From the NCBI GenBank assembly GCA_021641325.1, contig JAJXPD010000021.1:1224-17184 (forward strand): DNA of 15,961 bases, in the 5' to 3' direction. The position numbers and the translations under genes are program-made. Every line of letters starts with the position of its first letter. The first letter of the stretch is position 1. Of the stretch, positions 6,301 to 11,492 are shown piece by piece. This DNA is from Opitutales bacterium (lineage in GTDB: Bacteria; Verrucomicrobiota; Verrucomicrobiia; Opitutales; Intestinicryptomonadaceae). Below the pieces are notes generated by a model, which was not told the origin of the DNA, ran no database searches, and saw only the letters and a program-made list of their open reading frames with translations.

Positions 6301-8687
6301 CGTCTGATTTCCGTTGCGACCGATTCGGGGACTCCGTCAAGCGGTTCGCTTTTCCACTTTTTTGCGGGCGTTCCGACCCTCCGTTCTTCGTTCTTGGTTC
6401 TTCGTTTTTCGTTCCCCACCTTGTACCCGTCCGCAACCCGTCCCGCCGCGTCGGAAAGCGCGCTTATAAGCTCCGCCTCCGTTTCGTATCCCAAGCTTTC
6501 CGCAAGCTCGTCAAGCTTTACGTTGCGGTCGGCAAAATACTTTCTCTTCAACGCCGCAGGCAGCGAATCGTATACCGCTTTCATTTCCTCCGAAAGCGAA
6601 CCTCCCTTACGCGCCATCGCTTCGGGAGTCGGCAACTTCGCGCCTTCGAAGTCGAGCCTCGCGAACACATCGTCCGAATCGATTCCCGCGGCGTTTTCGG
6701 CTTCCGCCCGTCGCACAAGCTCGTCCGCCGCCCAAGTCTGCCCGCGCTCGGCCGCATACTCCAAATGCGCGTCCGAAAGCTGCTCTATGTCCGCATCGCC
6801 GATAGCCTCCAACTTCAACGACTCCTCCTCGTCGGGAATCGAATCAATCATCTTCCGCACACGCGCCGCGTCGAGAGCGTCGCCCGACCGCACAACGGCG
6901 TTTACGCCGCCAACGCGCGCGCCGTACTTCCGCGCATACGCGGGCAAATATTCCGCCTGCCACCGCTGCTTCGCGTCTGGCAGATTGCGGAACCGTTCGA
7001 AAGACTCCGCCGCGCCGCCGTCAACCGCAAGCACCCAGTCGGAAAATTCGTCGGCCGACGAAAATCTTTTTTGCGCCTCGTCGATGTAAAACGGCGCGTC
7101 CAAATCGAACTTCGGCTGCCCTGCAACGCGACGCGCAAGCATTTCGGGCGACTCGTAGCCGAGCCTCAATCCCTCGCGCACGGGCGGCGTGGCCGCCGAA
7201 ACCGCATCCTCCGCGCCGCGCCTGAACGCGTCCGCGTCGAACTTTTCGCCGCGAACGTCGGCGTTGTCGATGCCCGTTTTCTCGAACTTCCAGTACGAAT
7301 TTTTGTCCCTCATCAGCCCGCGCAGAATCGGAATTTCGCCCACCCACGGGCGGAGCTGGCGTTCGACGAATTTGGGGGCAACCCGCCCGCTCAACACGTC
7401 GCCCACGGAAATCTTCTGCGCCGCCGCCTCGTCCATAACGAAGTCGAAAAACGACCGTTCCTTGGGCGATACGGGAGCGTCGTTTTCGATGCGCTTCCAC
7501 AAATTCGAAATGTACTCGCCCGCGGCTTTCGAGTCAATCATGCCGCCCGTCTTGTAGAGCGGGTTGAGCGGCGAATGCGCCGCCGCCGAAAGGCCGCGGC
7601 CGGCCGCGCCGAGCCCCGCGCCGAATACCGCCGAACTTGCGCCCTCCGCAACGGCGTTCGCCGCAAGCTGCCCCGCAACATCGTTTCGCGGATTTACGGG
7701 CGAGCCAACGTCCAAATGCGTCGGCGAAACCGCAACGCCGCCCGCGGCAAACTTCGCCGCCGCGCCCCCTATGGTTTTCTTCGCGCCGAGGGCGGTCGCC
7801 GCCTTGACGCCTCCCTCGAAGAGCTTGCCCTCCGCCGTCGGGAAAATGAAGCCGAGCAGCTCGCCCACGCCGCGCGAAATCTTCCGGCCGAGAGGCGCGT
7901 TTTCGCGCATGTCCTCAAAGTCCTTCGTGCCCGTCATGTAGCCGTACATTTCACCGAACGCGTCGTCGACGGCGCGTTCCCTGATTTCCGCGTCCGACAA
8001 GCCGTCGGGATTCCCGTGTGGCACGCCTCCGCGCCAACGCCTGTACGCGTTCGCAACTGCGTTCGCTGGGTTGATTATCATGCCGCCGAACCCCCTTGCG
8101 GCTTCGCCGAGCCAAGTGTTGCGCCAATCGCCGCCGTCCGCCTGCATTCGTCGGGCTTCCTTTACAAAATAGTCCCGCGCGGCGGCGTAGTCTTCCAGAT
8201 ACCGTTTGTCGAATTTCAGATACGGCAACAGCGGCGAATCCTCCGCCTCCGCAATTTCCGCAAGCTTTGCCCGCTGTCCGCCGTCGAGCCTGTCGAGCGG
8301 CACGGCATGCTTGGCGGCTTCCGCGTCGCGCTTGTCCGCGTCCTTGTCGTACTCGCCGTACGCCCGCCAGATGCGCTCGATGTCGGGCGGCTGCAACTTG
8401 CGCGTCTTCGGCGCGGGCGTGTCGTCCGCATACGACGACGTGAACGAATCCCAGCGCACGCGCTTTTTGGGTATGTCGCCCACCACGACCGAATATTTCG
8501 GATTGTCCGTATACTTAGCGAACAAATCGTTTTGAAACGCCCTGAAATCCTCCTCCGACATCTTCGACACTTCGTCCACCGCGTCGGGGTGCTTCGCAAA
8601 ACGCGCGTCGATGTCGTTTTTTATATGGCTCCAAATCTCGCTCGGATTGCGCCGAGCCTGCAAGTCGAGTGTACCGTTGTTTTCCAT
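375..8687 (-). CDS. Giant phage polyvalent protein: two BECR-fold nuclease domains, zincin protease, LPD38-like C-terminus (2770 aa)
   Basis: I place the start at the ATG of MENNGTLDL (8687). An upstream in-frame ATG at 8774 would put a terminator and promoter inside the coding sequence. Visible regions, in residues: 200-370 is Ala/Gly-rich; 795-955 is a nuclease-like domain (GSGIAHLIG with H846, then beta strands HTVVLSK and WVVTAW); 1238-1262 is a very acidic linker; 1300-1460 is a second nuclease-like domain (H1341-IMLKH, then LTVVVKK and FVLTFYS); 1620-1830 is a zincin-like metallopeptidase with H1678-EIM-H1682 and a likely third ligand in ERYAEA (E1815); about 2150-2600 resembles the large polyvalent protein domain LPD38 (VLVQYNFMAWPVLHIRD). 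Both nuclease-like domains match the barnase-EndoU-colicin E5/D-RelE (BECR) type by pattern, not by a search. Proteins of this class are thought to enter the cell with phage DNA and counter host functions. Its genomic neighbour may also be a virion protein. Confidence 0.8.
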   Translation of the reverse strand: MENNGTLDLQARRNPSEIWSHIKNDIDARFAKHPDAVDEVSKMSEEDFRAFQNDLFAKYTDNPKYSVVVGDIPKKRVRWDSFTSSYADDTPAPKTRKLQPPDIERIWRAYGEYDKDADKRDAEAAKHAVPLDRLDGGQRAKLAEIAEAEDSPLLPYLKFDKRYLEDYAAARDYFVKEARRMQADGGDWRNTWLGEAARGFGGMIINPANAVANAYRRWRGGVPHGNPDGLSDAEIRERAVDDAFGEMYGYMTGTKDFEDMRENAPLGRKISRGVGELLGFIFPTAEGKLFEGGVKAATALGAKKTIGGAAAKFAAGGVAVSPTHLDVGSPVNPRNDVAGQLAANAVAEGASSAVFGAGLGAAGRGLSAAAHSPLNPLYKTGGMIDSKAAGEYISNLWKRIENDAPVSPKERSFFDFVMDEAAAQKISVGDVLSGRVAPKFVERQLRPWVGEIPILRGLMRDKNSYWKFEKTGIDNADVRGEKFDADAFRRGAEDAVSAATPPVREGLRLGYESPEMLARRVAGQPKFDLDAPFYIDEAQKRFSSADEFSDWVLAVDGGAAESFERFRNLPDAKQRWQAEYLPAYARKYGARVGGVNAVVRSGDALDAARVRKMIDSIPDEEESLKLEAIGDADIEQLSDAHLEYAAERGQTWAADELVRRAEAENAAGIDSDDVFARLDFEGAKLPTPEAMARKGGSLSEEMKAVYDSLPAALKRKYFADRNVKLDELAESLGYETEAELISALSDAAGRVADGYKVGNEKRRTKNEERRVGTPAKKWKSEPLDGVPESVATEIRRAENGLFDALTHKRDLKDFIYRDGLGYVSCYYGEDGKIKDGKYTGGSGIAHLIGRRNNEGLDGFGIAMKIPRIVKLGKIGDEYGPENGKRVNIVYGDHTVVLSKFRFGEKENWVVTAWKNNDAGDAVNASSGYAVRNHGISTEQVASISSQSETVSESQGKNLRSYEKRDFEDVDADGFVPAAQASIEKSMSDDAANAAKWVAMTPEERIAEACPDYVDKAIQLSRAMARKNGGRPLPTYGGLKLELMALKSGKFKIVEDGKKLKPIKVFRDEAQAREFLGKWILAYADAGKITYYAPADVRGVFADAGGLSAENAYVRDAKGEIKVDGIVMRKAKPERLVRDVFIANWDREYDSVRDEKAELERLNRRDFESVDEFKRWLEKNSAEVEKKFGSIRMEYRFDKENLGNPAAEEETEIARRQQFWLDNNVDDLARLYKARIKEEEFDFEDEVDVGDGLDWEDGGDDGFGAPANAGGRERTEGKLTLKLKARIAEFVDELKGRILNEEQGGIASVVSGGKNYYHIRIDDLGNVIAFLRGSRDKSGANHIMLKHYGENARMGYVSADEILQIGEIIRSGNLEIVNENERRYWVADPNYEGRKLTVVVKKSFKKKQPDFVLTFYSNKKAEEVRAKKQASGATHSVLSSSTIRTQSENASESQGKKLSDNENTSFGSSGGGRMESSTNPYPPDLTMPKDDRFDPKRVDSSARKDYDAGAAQAAFDGVWDTLGNVKRGYSSAQIREVEAKMRDFAKKMDARMLELPELIEFAERIISGKVRAVKGFKGDYLGMYYGGEKKIELRRDLFKLVGDCRRYEVALDAAREVLKKKGFNEEVVESRRPDQIVQAVYENNLMPAYHAAFQKKINVEFGKAKRNGEPSAALMVAAHEIMHAVDDVRADGSKLGKHSGGTLGAIVGEIPKCLTAVSKIRGWGEVLTPEVRKSISKCADFAAGRRPKNPEKLKEWRKYRNDYRQKEIERFCAENRILTREVAVKELNEVIAWWQGLPSADMVGKYFQQPWERYAEAGAAFLCNTKMFAKLAPNVYEAMLGNMRARPKFWVNWQEFQRRLDNPSGNARRTAETVKRGFAEARLADAEYAKSVRKADLAYLKEDLKTYYRTENAPLYDLAEKLAKRNGGRAYDAYGLIADFHDYRYTATFQEAYMARVARVYEKLAQNKIDLDDFDAALLCLRIDQGRADIANPYGITPKRARAVFADIMGGYCEPARLAFREAIRLRSALRREFVVRPLVELKAFDEKTNGILLQNNSYAKIERSRAGEPAKSDLELLMKGLYGDSCGGLIMRQFGTLAAVKSPSAATLEKDLKAIAFVKSQRASRAVADVCLKMDVGREADTEAVYNRDGTFRANVPKIVDNDRVKTLVILENGAARGVYVPAYLANAIVRSGGGSMARVLEGLNDVNYAVKSVLVQYNFMAWPVLHIRDVLHELRAVSMLGGGLADSLAQCLKLAAKFPAAYRSAFSGWRGRPDETYLDALDRGMVVGRRNRYTGDAPDLHSGQQQLVDWGIRDEKLLGARLGLLRRLFYAYDSLGQVFERSSKIAMKLYLDERGGFSEAEERRFVREQGGSPDFNERINRTFATLLEWVHNVLFVNPMIQGFRSEVALSQAAKAVAENRAKLEAEAAGGKLSDAQVRAIGLKAYAKYLAYLAAFSSGGALLYACARLGLGGVFAPDGDEDAALRRWRKIPEWDRRNRICVPFAEDVNGKSVYLKLPYGDFERYMGNFLTAAVEAMGERESFGEAVGEIFNTMREIPVSEFGGGSHPIASSLYALGDYYLRGNNPRDWRGAEILDPVEYKAGDMLANAQSMGRYVYNQTVGGVVGRVPKTPRDGVPPPSTVEMWLSMPFIRPLVGRYIGVSDAGVREVARRAQDGVAADEAQRTLLRRGIVADAVRRGGDVRYEYAAGRVAELPDANRQDYGYVRSRLRRADRRSSTAEAAVDDAPTRRQKAAVRAELERLRLIDSQSE
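4308..4820 (-). other. Second BECR/EndoU-like nuclease module inside the giant protein
   Basis: This covers residues about 1290-1460 of the giant protein. Seen here: a YYHIRIDDLGN strand pair, H1341 and H1346 in an HIMLKHYG segment, a helix (SADEILQIGEIIRSG), and a closing pair of strands (KLTVVVKK, FVLTFYS) as in phage BECR-fold toxin domains. The encoding DNA is unusually AT-rich: 4441-4500 is 23/60 GC and 4321-4380 is 26/60. The module ends in a Q-S-E-x-x-S-E-S-Q-G-K linker shared with the first module. RNase activity is inferred from the fold type. Confidence 0.6.
4321..4357 (-). repeat. Linker repeat, copy 2 (end of second nuclease module)
   Basis: A 37-nt unit made of 20 identical bases (4321-4340), 5 variable bases and 12 identical bases (4346-4357), shared with 5818-5854. 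It encodes the tail of each nuclease module (TQSENASESQGKKL here, SQSETVSESQGKNL in the other). The two copies lie about 1.5 kb apart. Confidence 0.8.
5818..5854 (-). repeat. Linker repeat, copy 1 (end of first nuclease module)
   Basis: The 20-base block is at 5818-5837 and the 12-base block at 5843-5854, with the same 5-base spacing as the other copy. It sits at the C-terminal edge of the first nuclease module. Confidence 0.8.
5823..6305 (-). other. First BECR/EndoU-like nuclease module inside the giant protein
   Basis: This covers residues about 795-955. Seen here: a RAENGLFDALTHKRDLKDFI lead-in, a GYVSCYYGEDG strand, GGSGIAHLIGRRN with candidate catalytic H846, then DHTVVLSKF and NWVVTAW strands. 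The 'G-x-G-x-x-H-[IL]-I' segment followed by two closing strands is typical of phage BECR-fold nuclease domains. GC drops here (6061-6120 is 28/60; 6181-6240 is 31/60) compared with flanking parts of the gene. It is diverged from the second module, so it is not a recent tandem copy. Confidence 0.6.
6383..6417. repeat. Five tandem heptamers (GTTCTTC-like) at a domain boundary
   Basis: Five consecutive 7-base units: GTTCTTC, GTTCTTG, GTTCTTC, GTTTTTC, GTTCCCC. In the coding frame they give the low-complexity basic stretch NEKRRTKNEERR at residues about 759-770, immediately before the first nuclease module. A 7-base period is out of step with codons, so loss or gain of one unit would shift the frame. 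Confidence 0.75.
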
Positions 8688-8693
8688 GGAATT

Positions 8694-8702
8694 ATAATAA
8701 CA
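8694..8702 (-). promoter_or_regulatory. Extended -10 promoter of the giant gene, probably leaderless
   Basis: The minus strand reads TG-T-TATTAT (8702-8694), an extended -10 box, followed by the six bases AATTCC and then the ATG at 8687. Normal spacing from a -10 would put the transcript start on the A of that ATG. No Shine-Dalgarno sequence is present. An overlapping TATAAT (8696-8691) has a TTTACG -35 17 nt upstream (8719-8714), but would place the start of transcription inside the start codon. Either way a promoter abuts the gene, directly after a terminator. Confidence 0.55.
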
Positions 8703-8737
8703 TAAACGACGGCCGTAAAACGCAAAATTCGGACGAC

Positions 8738-8764
8738 AAAAAAAGGGGACGCAAACGCGCCCCC
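8738..8764 (-). terminator. Intrinsic terminator between the 380-aa gene and the giant gene
   Basis: On the minus strand GGGGGCGC (8764-8757) pairs with GCGTCCCC (8752-8745), with one G-U wobble and a 4-nt GTTT loop. Seven T residues (8744-8738) follow. It lies 16 nt past the stop codon of the 380-residue gene. Its presence rules out the longer start of the giant gene at 8774. Confidence 0.85.
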
Positions 8765-8779
8765 CCTGAACCATAACAA

Positions 8780-9922
8780 CTAAAATCCAAGCTTCTTCAT
8801 CAAATCGCCGCGCTTGGTCTGCGCGTCTTTCGGCGGCTGCCCCGCCGTTCCGTTCCCGCCGTCTGCGGGCGGCAGGTTTCCGTGAGCATTTATATAATCG
8901 ATGTAGCGCGGATTCGGCTTGCGCTCCATAGAGCCGTCTTTTCCGACAGTCTGAATGTACGGCTGAATTACTTCAACGATTTTCCCGCCGGCGTCGCGGA
9001 CGACAACCGTCTTGCTCGGATACTCGTCGTAGCCGCCCGCCGCTTTCCGCGAGTTTCCCAGCCTGCCGACAGTGTTCCCGTATTTGTACAACAGCGAACC
9101 GTCGGGCGCGTTGACAAATTCCAGCTCGGTCGGAGCCTTGCTCTTTTGCAGGTCGGCTTCGAGCTTCTGCAACCGCAAATCGCCCTCGCGGGCTTTCCGC
9201 CTGTCCGCTTCCGCGCTGCGCACGGCGGATTGCCTGCGCAACAATTCGCCGTTCAGCGCCGAATACGCGCCGAAGTCGCCCCGACGCGCGGCGGCGGCAA
9301 TGCCGTTTTCGAGCGCGGAATTTCGGTTTACCGAACCGTCCGCATGCCTGTATTCGGGCGCGACAAGCGAAGACGGCGTTTGCGAAAGCTGCGCTTCGCC
9401 CGAGGCCGCCGCCATCAAAGCATTGCGCGCGCTTTCCTCGTCCGCAAGCTTGTGGTCGGCAATGTCCCAATTTTGCCGCTGGCGTTCGCGCAAAGCCCGC
9501 GCCCAATCGTAGTCCTCCTCGCGGTGCGACTGCGCAAAACGCATGTCGTCAAGACGCAAATTTCCGAGCTCGCGCTCGCGCAACAGACGCTCGCGGTTGA
9601 GCTGCTGGACGCCGCCGATGTTGTCGCCGCCGAAGTCCGCCGCAAGCCGCCCCAACGCCGAACCCTCCGACATCAAGCGCGACCTCATCATAACGGGCGC
9701 GCCCGCCGCCGCATAGGCGGAATTCATCTGACCGAAGTTCGTGTTGCCGAATTGCTCGTAGCGCATTTCCACGCCCTGCCGACGGGCAAGCCTGTCAAGC
9801 TCGTTAGCGTTGAGGGGTTGCCCTGACATCTGCTTGATTGCGATTTTGCGCAAAGCCCTGTCGGGGCGGTCAAGCCTCGCCGTGGCAAAGGCATTGTTTG
9901 AAGAGAAATCGGGTAAAGACAT
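8780..9922 (-). CDS. Charged 380-aa phage protein, possible internal virion protein
   Basis: I do not recognise a named family. The protein is rich in Arg, Glu, Asp, Gln and Ala and contains no cysteine. Residues about 106-165 (QLNRERLLRERELG, ALRERQRQ) and 225-262 (RRQSAVRSAEADRRKAREGD) look like long helices or coiled coils. Residues 265-345 are more globular and beta-rich, and a Gly/Pro-rich tail leads to a basic MKKLGF end. The start has a good AAAAAGGA ribosome binding site (9937-9930), 7 nt before ATG, and a promoter upstream. A helix-rich, Cys-free protein beside a giant polyvalent protein would suit an internal core or ejection protein, but that comes from context, not homology. A terminator follows, so it can be transcribed on its own. 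Confidence 0.8.
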   Translation of the reverse strand: MSLPDFSSNNAFATARLDRPDRALRKIAIKQMSGQPLNANELDRLARRQGVEMRYEQFGNTNFGQMNSAYAAAGAPVMMRSRLMSEGSALGRLAADFGGDNIGGVQQLNRERLLRERELGNLRLDDMRFAQSHREEDYDWARALRERQRQNWDIADHKLADEESARNALMAAASGEAQLSQTPSSLVAPEYRHADGSVNRNSALENGIAAAARRGDFGAYSALNGELLRRQSAVRSAEADRRKAREGDLRLQKLEADLQKSKAPTELEFVNAPDGSLLYKYGNTVGRLGNSRKAAGGYDEYPSKTVVVRDAGGKIVEVIQPYIQTVGKDGSMERKPNPRYIDYINAHGNLPPADGGNGTAGQPPKDAQTKRGDLMKKLGF

Positions 9923-9951
9923 AGTTCAATCCTTTTTGTTTGTTGTTAAAA

Positions 9952-9960
9952 ATCATAGCA
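9952..9960 (-). promoter_or_regulatory. Extended -10 promoter of the 380-aa gene
   Basis: The minus strand reads TG-C-TATGAT (9960-9952), an extended -10 box of the same form as the one before the giant gene (TGnTATnAT). Transcription would begin near 9945, giving a 5' leader of about 22 nt that contains the AAAAAGGA ribosome binding site. No good -35 hexamer is present at 17 nt spacing; an inverted repeat occupies that position instead. Confidence 0.55.
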
Positions 9961-9971
9961 CACGAAATGAA

Positions 9972-9998
9972 TTTTGGCGAAAATTTATAACGCCAAAA
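9972..9998. promoter_or_regulatory. 8-bp inverted repeat over the -35 region (candidate operator)
   Basis: TTTTGGCG (9972-9979) and CGCCAAAA (9991-9998) are perfect inverted arms around an 11-nt A/T-rich centre. The centre lies about 40 bp upstream of the inferred transcript start, where a dimeric activator or repressor would bind. The arms could also form an RNA hairpin, but no T-tract follows, so a terminator is less likely. The rest of the 9923-10117 gap (195 nt) holds no coding frame I can support. Confidence 0.45.
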
Positions 9999-10117
9999 GA
10001 ACCCGCGCGACGGTAGGAGCTGTATATTAAAAACTTGCATACGTTATTTCTGCTTTATGATAACCCACAAAAACACCAGTGAGAGTCGATAATTCTTCAT
10101 TCTTAATTTCAAAACCG

Positions 10118-10372
10118 CTACCATTTTTTCAGCGGACATTTACTCGTCGCCAAACGCAACTTCACGCCCGAACAGCCGCACTTGCCGCACCTGCCAAGCC
10201 CGCCGAAAGCCCCCGCATTCCAATGTTCGCATTCAACGCAAATCCCCTTGCGCTCCGCCAAGTCCGCACCCGAAACAATCGGGAAGCCCGCCTTAGCCCA
10301 TTGCGCGCCCGCGACCGCAACCGAAACAATCGGTGCACCCAACTTCAAATTGATACCTCTTACCGTCGCCAT
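10118..10372 (-). CDS. Small Cys-rich (zinc-ribbon-like) phage protein, 84 aa
   Basis: Function unknown. The second half carries C45-VE-C48, then C62-GK-C65-G-C67, and C79 in SKCPLKKW. This is the spacing of a small zinc-binding knuckle or ribbon. The first half is a hydrophobic Gly/Ala/Val segment ending in the ADLAERKG helix. The start is set by a GGAGAA ribosome binding site, and the upstream gene's TGA lies 3 nt before the ATG, so it is translated with its neighbour. It is the last gene of the right-hand operon. Zinc-ribbon proteins in phage structural operons can be assembly or regulatory factors; I cannot say which. Confidence 0.75.
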   Translation of the reverse strand: MATVRGINLKLGAPIVSVAVAGAQWAKAGFPIVSGADLAERKGICVECEHWNAGAFGGLGRCGKCGCSGVKLRLATSKCPLKKW

Positions 10373-10375
10373 TTT

Positions 10376-10906
10376 TCATTCTCCTATACTGCAATTCGGG
10401 AACGCCAAATAACAGCAGGCAAGCTCACCCGGCACCGATTCAACGGAAAACACCTGTTCAATCCTGCCCTCGCGCTCCGCCGCCGTAAACTCAAACGGAT
10501 ACTCCGTTATTCCCGGCTCTACGTCGTCGCCGTCATTCCAACGCCGCGTAAGGACAACGAGCGACATTTTGTAAACCCGACCTTTCTCCGCGCCGTCGTA
10601 ATACAAATCCAAAACAAGCGGCTCCGAGGGCACATCATACCACGGCGGGTCGCACGGCGCGGTGTCGTATTCGGGGGGTTCACTCGGAAACCACGGCTCG
10701 CCAATGCAGTTCGTCGAAACCTCGCCGTCGGGAAGCTCATCAGGAACGCCACCCTCGCCGCAGTAGGGTTTTCTCACCCATTTTTTCGCATAGCCTCCAC
10801 TGAGAGAGACACCCAAACACACGTCGCGCGACGGCACAAGCGAGCCATCGGGACGCGCCGCCGTCGGCGGCATGTAAACGGGAATCGAAGAAAACGCAAC
10901 AGCCAT
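10376..10906 (-). CDS. Phage hypothetical protein, 176 aa
   Basis: I choose the start at 10906 (MAVAFSSIPVYMPP). It comes 2 nt after the stop of the preceding gene and has a G-rich GGGGGG/TAGGA stretch just upstream; the longer start at 10936 would overlap that gene by 28 nt. The protein is rich in Pro, Gly and Tyr with seven cysteines (for example YCGEGG, CCYLAF). It has a beta-strand-like segment, LVLDLYYDGAEKGRVYKMSLVVLTRRW, between residues about 107 and 133 that may be one small beta domain. No family recognised. Position after two tail-type proteins suggests a virion or tail-associated role. Confidence 0.7.
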   Translation of the reverse strand: MAVAFSSIPVYMPPTAARPDGSLVPSRDVCLGVSLSGGYAKKWVRKPYCGEGGVPDELPDGEVSTNCIGEPWFPSEPPEYDTAPCDPPWYDVPSEPLVLDLYYDGAEKGRVYKMSLVVLTRRWNDGDDVEPGITEYPFEFTAAEREGRIEQVFSVESVPGELACCYLAFPNCSIGE

Positions 10907-10908
10907 TC

Positions 10909-11490
10909 CTACACCCCCCAATAATAGAACGGACAATTATTCGCCGTTCCGTCCGAGTTCGTGTTGCTCTCCTTGCTCGTCAAGATGTTCGAAGACAGCC
11001 AAGAATCCGCAACGCCGTTTACCACCCTGCCAATCGGAACGTAAAGCCCGTTTCCTCCTTTGGAAGCAACAATCTCTTTGTTCACAACGTCAATCCAGAC
11101 TTCGAGATTGCGCCCCGTAAACGACGCGCCGTCAACCTTGTTTCGGTTTATGTAGCCTCCCGATACCGACCAAGAATTGCCGCTACCCGAAAGCTGGAAG
11201 GGCAGATTCCCTCCGCCGCCGCCCGCGGGAATCTCCGAATAGTCGTTTTCGCGCACGCGGCCGTTCACATACGGCACGGCGAAATACTCCGTTTTGTCGA
11301 ACGTAGACGAATCCGCCGCAACCGCAGCGTCCCCCGCAATGCGCTCCGAATAAGACTTCGCCCGTTCGGGCGCGGCAACCCCGCTTTGCCTTTCAACCCA
11401 GCCGCCCGACTCGCGAAGGTTCGGACTCGCAAACTCCGCCCGCTTCGGCGCGGAAGTCCCGCTCTGCTTTTCTACCCAACTTTCCGCCAT
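10909..11490 (-). CDS. Phage hypothetical protein with duplicated WVE-QSG motif, 193 aa
   Basis: Not recognised as a known family. The N-terminus holds two copies of an about 15-residue motif, WVEKQSGTSAPKRA (from residue 5) and WVERQSGVAAPERA (from residue 31), 26 residues apart. A variable linker, a Gly5 run (residues about 90-94), and a beta-rich C-terminal half (NLEVWIDVVNKEIVASKG, GLYVPIGRVV) follow. Gly-rich hinges and small repeated docking motifs are common in tail-fibre-associated proteins, which fits the context. The ribosome binding site GGAGAG lies inside the last codons of the upstream gene and the stop of that gene is 2 nt before ATG, so the two are translationally coupled. Confidence 0.75.
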   Translation of the reverse strand: MAESWVEKQSGTSAPKRAEFASPNLRESGGWVERQSGVAAPERAKSYSERIAGDAAVAADSSTFDKTEYFAVPYVNGRVRENDYSEIPAGGGGGNLPFQLSGSGNSWSVSGGYINRNKVDGASFTGRNLEVWIDVVNKEIVASKGGNGLYVPIGRVVNGVADSWLSSNILTSKESNTNSDGTANNCPFYYWGV

Positions 11491-11492
11491 GT

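Noticed and set aside
5889-8705. 938-residue open frame on the plus strand
   Set aside because: It lies wholly opposite the giant gene, is rich in Arg, Val, His and Pro, and has no recognisable domain. Long antisense frames are expected in GC-rich coding DNA.
8688-8774. Longer start of the giant gene adding 29 residues (MVQGGRVCVPFF)
   Set aside because: This segment contains a full intrinsic terminator and the promoter, and its translation is Cys/Phe/Arg-rich unlike the rest of the protein.
8882-9826. 314-residue open frame on the plus strand
   Set aside because: Antisense shadow of the 380-aa gene. Composition is Arg/Val/Leu-rich without motifs.
9923-10117. Possible small gene or small RNA in the 195-nt gap
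   Set aside because: No open frame with a ribosome binding site and no stable fold ending in a T-tract. The gap is explained by the promoter and inverted repeat.
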